Part shown: in pieces, positions 1 to 5,557 of the stretch | How the letters are laid out: each line of letters begins with the position of its first letter | Numbering within the stretch: position 1 is the stretch's first letter | NCBI GenBank assembly: GCA_964575715.1 | Contig: CAZNSG010000173.1 | Coordinates: forward strand, 1-5,578 | Direction: 5' to 3' | Length of the DNA: 5,578 nt | DNA from: PNAI01 sp964575715 | GTDB taxonomy: Bacteria > Pseudomonadota > Alphaproteobacteria > Rhizobiales > Xanthobacteraceae | Position numbers and translations under genes: made by a program | Notes under the pieces: generated by a model | What the model was told of the DNA's origin: nothing | Database searches by the model: none | What the model saw: the letters and a program-made list of their open reading frames with translations, nothing else

Positions 1-21
1 ATACGCCGCAGCACACTCTGA

Positions 22-141
22 CACGAACTTCGGAAACAAAGGGGCACTAGCAACTCTATGATTCTAGTGCCGCTTTTCGATTTGAAGTTCCTAGCCGAAT
101 TTGCTGCAACTGCTGCAGGAACTTCAAATCGGCGGCACTAG
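22..141. repeat. Long imperfect inverted repeat with a third, degenerate arm
   Basis: The main palindrome is 64-141. An outer 10-bp stem pairs ctagtgccgc (64-73) with gcggcactag (132-141). An inner 15-bp stem pairs 78-92 with 117-131 (cgatttgaagttcct against its exact reverse complement). Only a 4-base bulge (tttt, 74-77) interrupts the 25 paired bases; the loop is 93-116. A further arm at 25-50 starts gaacttc and ends ggcactag. It is a degenerate direct copy of the right arm and can pair with the left arm (43-50 with 64-71, 8 bp). The arms therefore run right, left, right, like a repeat family that has recombined or inserted next to itself. I see no coding sequence or transposase. The arms resemble dispersed intergenic repeats of Bradyrhizobiaceae, from memory and not checked. 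Confidence 0.85.
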
Positions 142-170
142 GGAGCGCGCGAATTGTGCGTCTCCAAGAT

Positions 171-241
171 CGCAAGTCGGGTTTACCCGACTTGCGCATT
201 ATATATTATATATTGCCGATCTCGGGTAAACCCGAGATCGG
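171..241. repeat. Tandem pair of perfect hairpins around an AT-rich spacer
   Basis: Hairpin A pairs cgcaagtcggg (171-181) with cccgacttgcg (186-196) around the loop ttta. Hairpin B pairs ccgatctcggg (216-226) with cccgagatcgg (231-241) around the loop taaa. Both stems are 11 bp without mismatch. The cores are reverse complements of each other (cgggtttacccg and cgggtaaacccg), so the two hairpins could also pair with one another or form kissing loops. The spacer 197-215 is almost pure A/T apart from its ends and contains attatat twice in tandem. Neither hairpin is followed by a T-run on either strand, so they are not ordinary intrinsic terminators. A paired repetitive element or a protein-binding site is more likely; the function is unknown. 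Confidence 0.85.
202..214 (+). promoter_or_regulatory. Possible -10-like A/T tract upstream of livH
   Basis: TATATT occurs at 202-207 and 209-214 in the only strongly A/T-rich stretch between the window start and livH. It lies about 100 bases before the livH start. I see no convincing -35 hexamer 16-18 bases upstream, because that position falls inside hairpin A. This is a weak candidate promoter; the real one may lie outside the window or overlap the repeats. Confidence 0.15.
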
Positions 242-248
242 TTAGGTC

Positions 249-296
249 GCCTCCATCCTTCGCAACACCGCCTGCGGCGCCTGCTCAGGATGAGGC
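249..296. repeat. Palindromic repeat abutting livH
   Basis: Left arm gcctccatcct (249-259) pairs with right arm aggatgaggc (287-296) over 10 bp, with one extra C bulged near 254. Inside is a smaller ccgc/gcgg hairpin (268-277). The arm and core layout matches a palindrome that I recall as widespread in Bradyrhizobium intergenic regions; this is recall, not a search. The right arm includes aggatgagg, the only purine-rich Shine-Dalgarno-like stretch upstream of livH. The repeat may therefore supply, or mask, its ribosome binding site. Confidence 0.7.
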
Positions 297-308
297 TGAA
301 ACGAGACC

Positions 309-1181
309 ATGCAGCTCATCGTCAACATCGTGGTGCTCGCGGCGATCTATGCGCTGATCTCGTGCGGCTATGTGCTGGTCTATCGCGTGAGCCGCGTGCT
401 CAATCTCGCCCATGGCGAGCTGATGATGCTCGGCGCCTATCTGCTGCTTACGACCGCGTGGCTGTTTGCCGGCAATCCGCTGGTGGCGATCGCGGTTGCG
501 CTGCTGTTGAGCCTGACGGTAGGGATTCTCGTCTACGTGTTCCTCATGCGGAAGATGACGGGCGAAATGGTGCTCGCGGCCGTGCTCACGACGGTGGCGC
601 TCGGCATCCTTCTACGCGGACTGGTGGTGCTGCTGTGGTCTGCGCAGCAGCAATATCCGGCCCAGCCGCTCGCCTTTGCCAACCCCGCGATCGAACTGCC
701 GGGCGGCGGGCGCATCTCGACCTTTGCCGGCATTCTCGTGCTGGTGACGGCTGCAACCTATGCGCTGGTGTTTGCGTTCCTGCGGTTCGGCCGCTGGGGC
801 GTGCGCATGCGCGCGGCCGGGCAAAATCCGCTGCTGGCCGCGCAGCGCGGGGTCAATCTGCACGCGATCTATGCGCTGGCCTGGAGTCTCTCCACATTGA
901 CTGGATCGATGGCCGGCATGCTGATCGCGCTCGATTCCGGCCTCGACAGCACCATGGTGATCATCGGGCTCAAGGCGTTTCCGGCAGCCCTTGTCGGCGG
1001 GCTTGATAGTCTGCTGGGGGCGCTGGTCGGCGCGCTGATTGTGGCGGCGGCCGAGGTTCTCGCCATTCACTACATTGACCCGCTGCTCTCCGATGTCGTG
1101 CCGTTCCTCATCCTGATTGCGATGCTGGCGGTGCGGCCCTGGGGCCTGTTCGGCACGCGCGAGGAGCTCGACCGTGTCTAG
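309..1181 (+). CDS. livH: LivH-type permease of a branched-chain amino acid/amide ABC importer
   Basis: This inner-membrane permease should pair with LivM to form the channel of a HAAT-family importer. The 290-residue product has the normal family length and alternates hydrophobic segments, roughly at 3-25, 36-53, 57-80, 88-110, 138-158, 188-208, 220-252 and 258-276. Family hallmarks are LNLAHGE (31-37), the cytoplasmic ATPase-contact loop around RMRAAGQNPLLAAQRGVNL (167-185), the glycine-rich FPAALVGGLDSLLGALVGA (224-242) and the closing RPWGLFG (276-282). ATG 309 is chosen because an in-frame TGA lies just upstream at 297-299. Its ribosome site is poor: gagg (292-295) is 13 bases away, inside a palindromic repeat. 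The stop overlaps the livM start. The substrate is unknown, since no binding protein is encoded here. A urea or amide transporter (Urt/Ami type) remains possible. Confidence 0.93.
   Translation: MQLIVNIVVLAAIYALISCGYVLVYRVSRVLNLAHGELMMLGAYLLLTTAWLFAGNPLVAIAVALLLSLTVGILVYVFLMRKMTGEMVLAAVLTTVALGILLRGLVVLLWSAQQQYPAQPLAFANPAIELPGGGRISTFAGILVLVTAATYALVFAFLRFGRWGVRMRAAGQNPLLAAQRGVNLHAIYALAWSLSTLTGSMAGMLIALDSGLDSTMVIIGLKAFPAALVGGLDSLLGALVGALIVAAAEVLAIHYIDPLLSDVVPFLILIAMLAVRPWGLFGTREELDRV
1161..1166 (+). promoter_or_regulatory. Ribosome binding site of livM (decides the start)
   Basis: The sequence gaggag sits 7 bases before GTG 1174 and within the livH coding end. This spacing supports GTG 1174. 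The next in-frame ATG, at 1186, would be 19 bases away, and the upstream ATG at 1117 would need a 65-base overlap with livH. Confidence 0.7.
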
Positions 1182-2256
1182 ACCGATGCCGCGCGCGAGC
1201 GGCTATTTACGCACCGACTATCGGCGCGATCTGGGCCTCGTTGAGACGCGCCTGGAGCGGACGAGTCTCGTATTATTTATTGCCGCGCTGCTTGCGTTTC
1301 CTTTTCTCGCCTCGCCATTTCAGCTTGATCTTGCCTGCCAGGTTTTCCTGGCGGCGATTGGCTCGCTGTCGTTGATGCTGCTCACCGGCTTTGCCGGTCA
1401 GATCTCGCTCGGGCATGCCGGACTGCTCGCCGCCGGCGCCTTCACGGTGGGAATCCTGTTCCGCGAGGTGCAAGCGCCGTTCTGGCTGACTTTGCCGGCC
1501 GCGGCACTGGTCGGAGGATTGCTCGGCATCCTGTTCGGACTGCCGTCGCTGCGGCTGCGCGGGCTCTATCTCGCGGTCAGCACGCTGGCGCTGCATTTCA
1601 TCGTGGTCTATCTCGGTGGCGAGTATGAGACCAAGCGCGGCTACTCGACAGGAATCACGGTCGACCCGCCGCAAATCTTCGGCCGCGCGCTGACCAACGA
1701 CCGCGCGTGGTATTTCATTCTGCTCATCTTCGCCGCGGCCACGCTGCTCATTTGCATCAATTTAATGCGCAGCCGGACCGGACGCGCCTGGGGCGCGATC
1801 CGCGCGCGCGAAACGGTGGCCGAGGCGCTCGGCATCGGCGTGGCCGGCTACAAGCTGCTCGCCTTCGTCATCAGCTCGGCCATGACCGCGCTCGCCGGAG
1901 CGCTGTTTGCCTACTATCGTGGCTTCGTTTCGGTCGAGGCCTTCTCGCTGTTCCTCTCGATCAGCTATGTGGCCATGACCATCATCGGCGGCATGGGCTC
2001 GCTGCTGGGCGCCTTGCTCGGCGCCGTGTTTGTGACGCTGTTTCCGTATCTGATCGAGGCTGGCCTGCTCGCGTTACCGGGCGCGCAGCGCTATGCCGGT
2101 CAGCTGTTCGCGGTGAATTATGCCGCATTCGGTCTGGTGATGATTCTGTTCCTGGTGTTCGAGCCGCTGGGGTTGGTCGGCATCTGGCACCGCATCCAGG
2201 CCTATTTTCTACTTTGGCCGTTCAAGCACCGGCCCATTGCGGGATCGCGCCCGTGA
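1174..2256 (+). CDS. livM: LivM-type permease of a branched-chain amino acid/amide ABC importer
   Basis: This is the second inner-membrane permease, partner of LivH. From GTG 1174 it has 360 residues, and its start overlaps the livH stop by 8 bases. A hydrophilic N-terminus of about 30 residues precedes the first membrane segment (about 31-47). Hallmarks are LTGFAGQISLGHAGL (70-84), GLPSLRLRGLYLAVSTLAL (122-140), the ATPase-contact loop SRTGRAWGAIRARETVAEAL (200-219) ending in GI, the segment ISYVAMTIIGGMGSLLGALL (263-282), and the terminal FEPLGLVGIW (329-338). These are standard for LivM. A short basic tail ends KHRPIAGSRP. Tight coupling to livH and livF implies one transcript. The substrate is not predictable from the permease alone. 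Confidence 0.93.
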   Translation: MSRPMPRASGYLRTDYRRDLGLVETRLERTSLVLFIAALLAFPFLASPFQLDLACQVFLAAIGSLSLMLLTGFAGQISLGHAGLLAAGAFTVGILFREVQAPFWLTLPAAALVGGLLGILFGLPSLRLRGLYLAVSTLALHFIVVYLGGEYETKRGYSTGITVDPPQIFGRALTNDRAWYFILLIFAAATLLICINLMRSRTGRAWGAIRARETVAEALGIGVAGYKLLAFVISSAMTALAGALFAYYRGFVSVEAFSLFLSISYVAMTIIGGMGSLLGALLGAVFVTLFPYLIEAGLLALPGAQRYAGQLFAVNYAAFGLVMILFLVFEPLGLVGIWHRIQAYFLLWPFKHRPIAGSRP

Positions 2257-3056
2257 GCCAAGCCCTGCTGTCGATCGACAAGCTCGAAGTCGTCTACCAG
2301 CGCGCGATCACGGCGGTGCAGGGCATTACCATCGCGGTACAGGCGGGGCAGATCGTTGCGCTGCTTGGCACCAATGGCGCCGGCAAGAGCACGACGCTGC
2401 GCGCGATCTCGGGGTTCCTCGGCATCGACGACGCGCGCGTCACGCAAGGCGCCATTACCTTCCGCGGTGAACGCATCGAAAATCGTCCGCCGAACGAGAT
2501 CGCGCGCCGCGGCATCGTGCTGGTTCCCGAGCGCGACAAGGTGTTTTCCAATCTCACGGTGGCGGAAAATCTTTTGGCGCCGGTATCGCGCGGCGTTGCC
2601 GCGGCCGAGCGCATGCGGCGCGAGGCGCTGGTCTTTCAGTTCTTTCCGCAGCTCGGCGAACTCAAGAATCGCATTGCCGGTCTTTTGTCCGGCGGCGAGC
2701 GCCAGATGCTGGCGCTCGGCAGCGCCATCGTCTGTCAGCCCGAACTGCTGCTGGTGGATGAACTCTCGCTTGGGCTCGCGCCTGTGGTGGTGGAGGACCT
2801 GCTCAGCCGTCTCGTCGAAATCAAGCGCGAACTCAAGATCACCATTCTGATCGTCGACCAGAGCGCGGCGAGCGCGCTTGCCATCGCCGATTACGGCTAT
2901 GTCATGGAGAATGGCCGCATCGTGCTCGATGGCAGCGCCGAGCGCTTGCGCGGCCACCAGGACATCCAGGAGTTCTATCTCGGGCAGGCGGGCGGCACGC
3001 GGCGCTCATACCGCGATGTCAAGCAATACCGCCGCAGTCGGAGATGGTATGGCTGA
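2253..3056 (+). CDS. livF: LivF-type ATPase of the Liv/HAAT ABC importer
   Basis: This cytoplasmic ATP-binding subunit should pair with LivG to drive LivH/LivM. It has 267 residues from GTG 2253, which overlaps the livM stop (gtga); ggga at 2241-2244 is a weak ribosome site. Motifs are Walker A GTNGAGKST (39-47), the Q-loop region VPERDKVFSNLTVAENLL (91-108) with Pro-Glu where many ABC proteins have Gln, signature LSGGERQ (145-151), and Walker B LLLVDE (165-170) with catalytic Glu170. The switch position reads VDQS (201-204), with Gln203 where the histidine would be; LivF proteins usually have VEQN here. Two traits differ from textbook LivF: DELSLGL instead of DEPSLGL after Walker B, and a C-terminal extension of about 20 residues rich in Arg and Tyr, ending RRSRRWYG. 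E. coli LivF is near 237 residues. Confidence 0.92.
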   Translation: MSQALLSIDKLEVVYQRAITAVQGITIAVQAGQIVALLGTNGAGKSTTLRAISGFLGIDDARVTQGAITFRGERIENRPPNEIARRGIVLVPERDKVFSNLTVAENLLAPVSRGVAAAERMRREALVFQFFPQLGELKNRIAGLLSGGERQMLALGSAIVCQPELLLVDELSLGLAPVVVEDLLSRLVEIKRELKITILIVDQSAASALAIADYGYVMENGRIVLDGSAERLRGHQDIQEFYLGQAGGTRRSYRDVKQYRRSRRWYG

Positions 3057-3825
3057 GCTCGAAGTCGACCGTCTGACGCTTCGCTTCGGCGGCCTCACCG
3101 TGCTCGACGACGTGTCGTTTAAGGTGAACGCTGGCGAACTGTTTGCCCTGATCGGACCCAACGGCGCCGGCAAGACCAGCGCGCTCAACTGCGTCAGCGG
3201 CATCTACCGGGGCGAAGGACAGATCCGTTTTCGCGGCCAGAACATTGCCGGCCGTCGCCCGCACGAGATCGCGCGGATGGGGCTGGCGCGCACCTTCCAG
3301 CATGGTGAATTGTTTGCGCATATGACCGTGCTGGACAATCTGCTGACCGGCCGCCATGCGCGTATCCGCGCCAATCCATTGGCGGAGATGCTGTTTCTAC
3401 CGTCGGTGCGGCGCGAGGAAATACGCCACCGCGAGGCGGTCGAGCGCATCATTGAATTTGTGGAAATCGAGCGTTACCGGCACGCGCCGGTCGCCGGCCT
3501 GCCGTTCGGAATTCAGAAGGTGGTCGGCTTTGCGCGCGCGCTTGCGCTCGAGCCGGCATTGCTGATGCTTGACGAGCCATCGGCGGGGCTCAATCGCGAC
3601 GAGCGGGAGAACCTGGCGCGCTTCATTCTGCGCATCAAGCACGAGCTTGGCATCACCATGATCTGGATCGAGCACGACATGCAAATGGTAGCCGATCTCA
3701 CCGACCGGATCCATGTACTCGATTACGGGCGCAGCTTGGCGGAGGGAAAACCGGAAGTCGTGTTGAACGACCCGCGCGTCATCAGGGCATACTTGGGCAA
3801 CGCCGCGAACCTCGGCGGACAATAA
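3049..3825 (+). CDS. livG: LivG-type ATPase of the Liv/HAAT ABC importer
   Basis: This is the second ATP-binding subunit, 258 residues from ATG 3049, overlapping the livF stop by 8 bases. Motifs are Walker A GPNGAGKTS (36-44), Q-loop RTFQHGELF (81-89), Walker B LLMLDEPSAGLN (171-182) with Glu176, and switch His209 in WIEHDMQMV (206-214). The signature motif is degenerate: LPFGIQK (151-157) replaces LSGGQ, a variant I know from some LivG subfamilies. The C-terminus DPRVIRAYLGN is typical of LivG. The start is slightly uncertain: ggaga (3040-3044) lies only 4 bases away. An ATG at 3016 would add 11 residues but lacks a clear ribosome site, and the conserved sequence begins AELEVDRLTLRFGG, right after Met 3049. 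Here livG is last in the operon, after livF. Confidence 0.92.
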   Translation: MAELEVDRLTLRFGGLTVLDDVSFKVNAGELFALIGPNGAGKTSALNCVSGIYRGEGQIRFRGQNIAGRRPHEIARMGLARTFQHGELFAHMTVLDNLLTGRHARIRANPLAEMLFLPSVRREEIRHREAVERIIEFVEIERYRHAPVAGLPFGIQKVVGFARALALEPALLMLDEPSAGLNRDERENLARFILRIKHELGITMIWIEHDMQMVADLTDRIHVLDYGRSLAEGKPEVVLNDPRVIRAYLGNAANLGGQ

Positions 3826-3948
3826 CGCAATGCCAACCGGCGGAGCCTTTAATCCATTATCGGTTTTGCAGTATCAATTCTTTCCCAACGCGCTGGCGAT
3901 TGCGCTCAAATCACGAGATCAATGCGGGCGAGCTCAATTCGGGCAAGC
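3826..3948. other. Convergent intergenic gap without a clear terminator
   Basis: This is the 123-base space between the livG stop and the stop of the convergent minus-strand gene. I see only a weak 5-bp pairing of aaccg (3835-3839) with cggtt (3861-3865), followed by a short T stretch, which is not enough for a terminator call. The right end is occupied by a 15-bp tandem repeat. Confidence 0.5.
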
Positions 3949-3960
3949 TCAATTCGGGAA
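3916..3960. repeat. 15-bp tandem repeat across the stop codon of the minus-strand gene
   Basis: There are three head-to-tail 15-base units. Units 3931-3945 and 3946-3960 share agctcaattcggg and differ only in their last two bases; unit 3916-3930 is a diverged copy with four differences from its neighbour. The unit length is five codons. On the minus strand, unit 3946-3960 contains the stop TGA (3951-3949), and each copied unit carries the same in-frame TGA, so stops recur at 3936-3934 and 3921-3919. The repeat therefore adds back-up stops and does not lengthen the protein. Confidence 0.75.
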
Positions 3961-5331
3961 TGTTTCGTCGCAGGTGGTTGAGAGCTGACGCAGTCCTTCC
4001 GGCAAACCAGTATGGCCCAGCCGGATGACTGTGCGCACCTTATCGACCGTAGTGGTCGCGATAATCAATCCTTGCGGACTTGACGATGCCGCCGTTTCCG
4101 CGGTGGACGAGGCAGCGGCCATCGCCAGGGACGATACGGATATGGTGCCGCGGGCCTTCGACAACAATTCGGCCGGCGTTTTTCCGGGGATCGATTCCTC
4201 AAGCGTGAGCAGCGTCCGCAAAAATGAATTTTCTTGCCGGATTGAAATCCCCACGGCTTCAAGGCGATCCGATACGACGACCGGCGAATTGGGGACGATG
4301 CGTTTTTCCAGGTAAGTTACCTGAAAAATATCCAGCTTGTTGCTGCACGTGAACGATATCTCAAACTCGCCGATCTCCTGGCCTTCGATCGTGATCGGAT
4401 GCTTTCGCACGAGCGCGCGATGTCTGTTTCGATCGACGACCATCCAACCAAGCATATTGACGTTGACGGCGGCAGCGACCGGTTCCGGCTTGCGGTTAGG
4501 TGGCGCCGATGCCACCACGGCGGCGGGCGGCTTGCTGAAAGGATCATCCAGGGTGTGAACTTTCAGGCGCCGCAACTCTTCCCGCGTCAGCCTGCGCATT
4601 TCCTCCCATGGCGGGATTCGTGATGCGATTTCGAATAGTTCGATGTCAACGCCCATGTCGATGATGAATCGGCTGATGTCGCCGTTTACGCGTTGAATCG
4701 CAACGATATTGACGGCGGAATAGATTGCGGCATTGGCATCATTGCGCTTGTTCGATGGCCATATTTGATGAACAAGTATTCGCGCTTCGTCAGAGACATG
4801 GCGCTGCACGCCGCCCAACAGAAGATAAACGCACATCGAACTGCATATCGCGTGGGGTGAGAGTGCGGCTCTTTGCTCGCCAGCAGCGGACGAAATTTTG
4901 ATGGCCTTACCGACGCTGGTCGTGATTTCCAGGCGACGTATTTCTCTCCCAAGGGCCAAGCCCTGGGCGACGTTGCCGCCTGGTGAATCGAGAAGAATCG
5001 TGGCGCCACGTACATCGCGCGCGCGGGCAAACCGTTCAAAATCGTGTACCGTGCTTTCGACGATGGCACCGCTTGCCATAATCCATTCGCGGCATTGATT
5101 GGTACATTTGTCCGCCGGCCCCTCAAGCACCCACTCAAAACGCATGGGAGTTGGGTTCGAAACCGTGCTCGGATTTGGGCTCGGGGTCTGCGCCAAGGTC
5201 AATGTAGAGATAGCCAATGAAGTCACGGCCAATGAAGTCACGGCCAACGAAGCTATGGCCAATGAAGCTATGGCCAAAGTAGAAATGAAAATAACGCGCG
5301 CGCCAAAAAAAGCTGAATACGTGCGGACCAT
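3949..5331 (-). CDS. Exported ClpP/crotonase-fold serine peptidase-like protein with unknown C-terminal region
   Basis: The product has 460 residues from ATG 5331. An in-frame ATG at 5496 would add 55 Arg-rich residues before the signal peptide, so I prefer 5331, which has a good ribosome site. Residues 1-48 are a signal peptide or signal anchor with an unusually long hydrophobic core; cleavage after TLA (about 45-47) is plausible. Residues 66-260 look like the ClpP-like domain of predicted periplasmic proteins (COG3904-like, from memory): LDSPGGN (114-120) forms the oxyanion-type loop, CSSMC (163-167) fits the CxSxC pattern with Ser165 as likely nucleophile, and LVHQIW (186-191) supplies His188. 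The acidic residue is unassigned. IPPWEEMRRLTREELRRLKV (239-258) is a typical family ending. A Pro/Ala linker (264-290) leads to residues 291-460, with Cys329 and Cys454, which I do not recognise. The substrate is unknown. It is convergent to the liv operon and probably unrelated to it. Confidence 0.8.
   Translation of the reverse strand: MVRTYSAFFGARVIFISTLAIASLAIASLAVTSLAVTSLAISTLTLAQTPSPNPSTVSNPTPMRFEWVLEGPADKCTNQCREWIMASGAIVESTVHDFERFARARDVRGATILLDSPGGNVAQGLALGREIRRLEITTSVGKAIKISSAAGEQRAALSPHAICSSMCVYLLLGGVQRHVSDEARILVHQIWPSNKRNDANAAIYSAVNIVAIQRVNGDISRFIIDMGVDIELFEIASRIPPWEEMRRLTREELRRLKVHTLDDPFSKPPAAVVASAPPNRKPEPVAAAVNVNMLGWMVVDRNRHRALVRKHPITIEGQEIGEFEISFTCSNKLDIFQVTYLEKRIVPNSPVVVSDRLEAVGISIRQENSFLRTLLTLEESIPGKTPAELLSKARGTISVSSLAMAAASSTAETAASSSPQGLIIATTTVDKVRTVIRLGHTGLPEGLRQLSTTCDETFPN
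5206..5280. repeat. 15-bp tandem repeat encoding the signal-peptide core
   Basis: There are five head-to-tail 15-base units, at 5206-5220, 5221-5235, 5236-5250, 5251-5265 and 5266-5280. Units 2 and 3 differ at one base; units 4 and 5 agree over their first 12 bases; unit 1 is more diverged. The core is gcc-aatga in all but the edge units. Read on the minus strand in frame, the array gives the five-residue repeats LAIAS, LAIAS, LAVTS, LAVTS, then LAIST. The period keeps the reading frame, so unit gain or loss would change only the length of the hydrophobic core. Confidence 0.9.
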
Positions 5332-5340
5332 ATGCGCCGG

Positions 5341-5346
5341 CCCTTT
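5341..5346 (-). promoter_or_regulatory. Ribosome binding site of the peptidase-like gene (decides the start)
   Basis: On the minus strand AAAGGG lies 9 bases before ATG 5331. It is the best Shine-Dalgarno match near any candidate start and supports the 460-residue form, in which the signal peptide is at the very N-terminus. Confidence 0.65.
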
Positions 5347-5362
5347 ACTCAACCAAGCATCG

Positions 5363-5557
5363 TTACCGCATCTCGCCCGCAAGACCCGTCCACGCCCAAG
5401 CTGTCGTTGCGCCCGCCGCAAACCCGTGGCGGATGCCCCTAGCAGCCTGTCGGACTGAGTTCCACAGCCACGGGCGTGATGTGTTTTTGACGGCATCCGT
5501 GCGCAGCAGGCGCCTGATCGCGTTTATTGCGACTTGCGCGCGCCCTGTCCGAGCCAT
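5363..5557 (-). CDS. Doubtful small ORF of 64 residues
   Basis: The ORF opens with ATG 5557 and has a fair ribosome site (aggag, 5 bases upstream, on the minus strand). It ends 31 bases before the peptidase-like start. The product is Arg/Ala-rich, begins MARTGRAQVAINAIRRLL and ends with GLAGEMR. I recognise no domain, signal peptide or membrane segment. It could be a short leader gene, a remnant of an older gene, or chance, since G/C-rich DNA readily yields open frames of this length. Confidence 0.2.
   Translation of the reverse strand: MARTGRAQVAINAIRRLLRTDAVKNTSRPWLWNSVRQAARGIRHGFAAGATTAWAWTGLAGEMR

Noticed and set aside
171..241. Hairpins as intrinsic terminators or a short CRISPR array
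   Set aside because: No T-run follows either stem on either strand, and there are only two units, with different stems and an A/T spacer, so neither reading fits.
154..357. 67-residue plus-strand open frame upstream of and into livH
   Set aside because: It runs through the hairpin pair and the third palindrome, has no clear ribosome site, and overlaps the livH start in another frame. No recognisable protein features.
290..1006. 238-residue plus-strand open frame inside livH
   Set aside because: Shadow of livH in another frame; Arg-rich translation with no domain, whereas livH matches its family throughout.
2202..2957. 251-residue minus-strand open frame opposite livF
   Set aside because: Antisense shadow typical of G/C-rich genes; livF carries every ABC ATPase motif on the plus strand.
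3835..3865. Terminator for the liv operon
   Set aside because: Only 5 bp of pairing with a loop of about 21 bases and a short T stretch; too weak to call.
4686..5138. 150-residue minus-strand open frame within the peptidase-like gene
   Set aside because: It is in a different frame from the one carrying SPGG, CSSMC and VHQ, and shows no domain features itself.
5423..5475. 8-bp inverted pair as ends of a small insertion element
   Set aside because: The arms are short, the enclosed DNA has no transposase, and I see no target-site duplication.
5332..5496. N-terminal extension of the peptidase-like protein to ATG 5496
   Set aside because: It would put 55 Arg-rich residues before a signal peptide; ATG 5331 has AAAGGG at good spacing and puts the signal peptide first.
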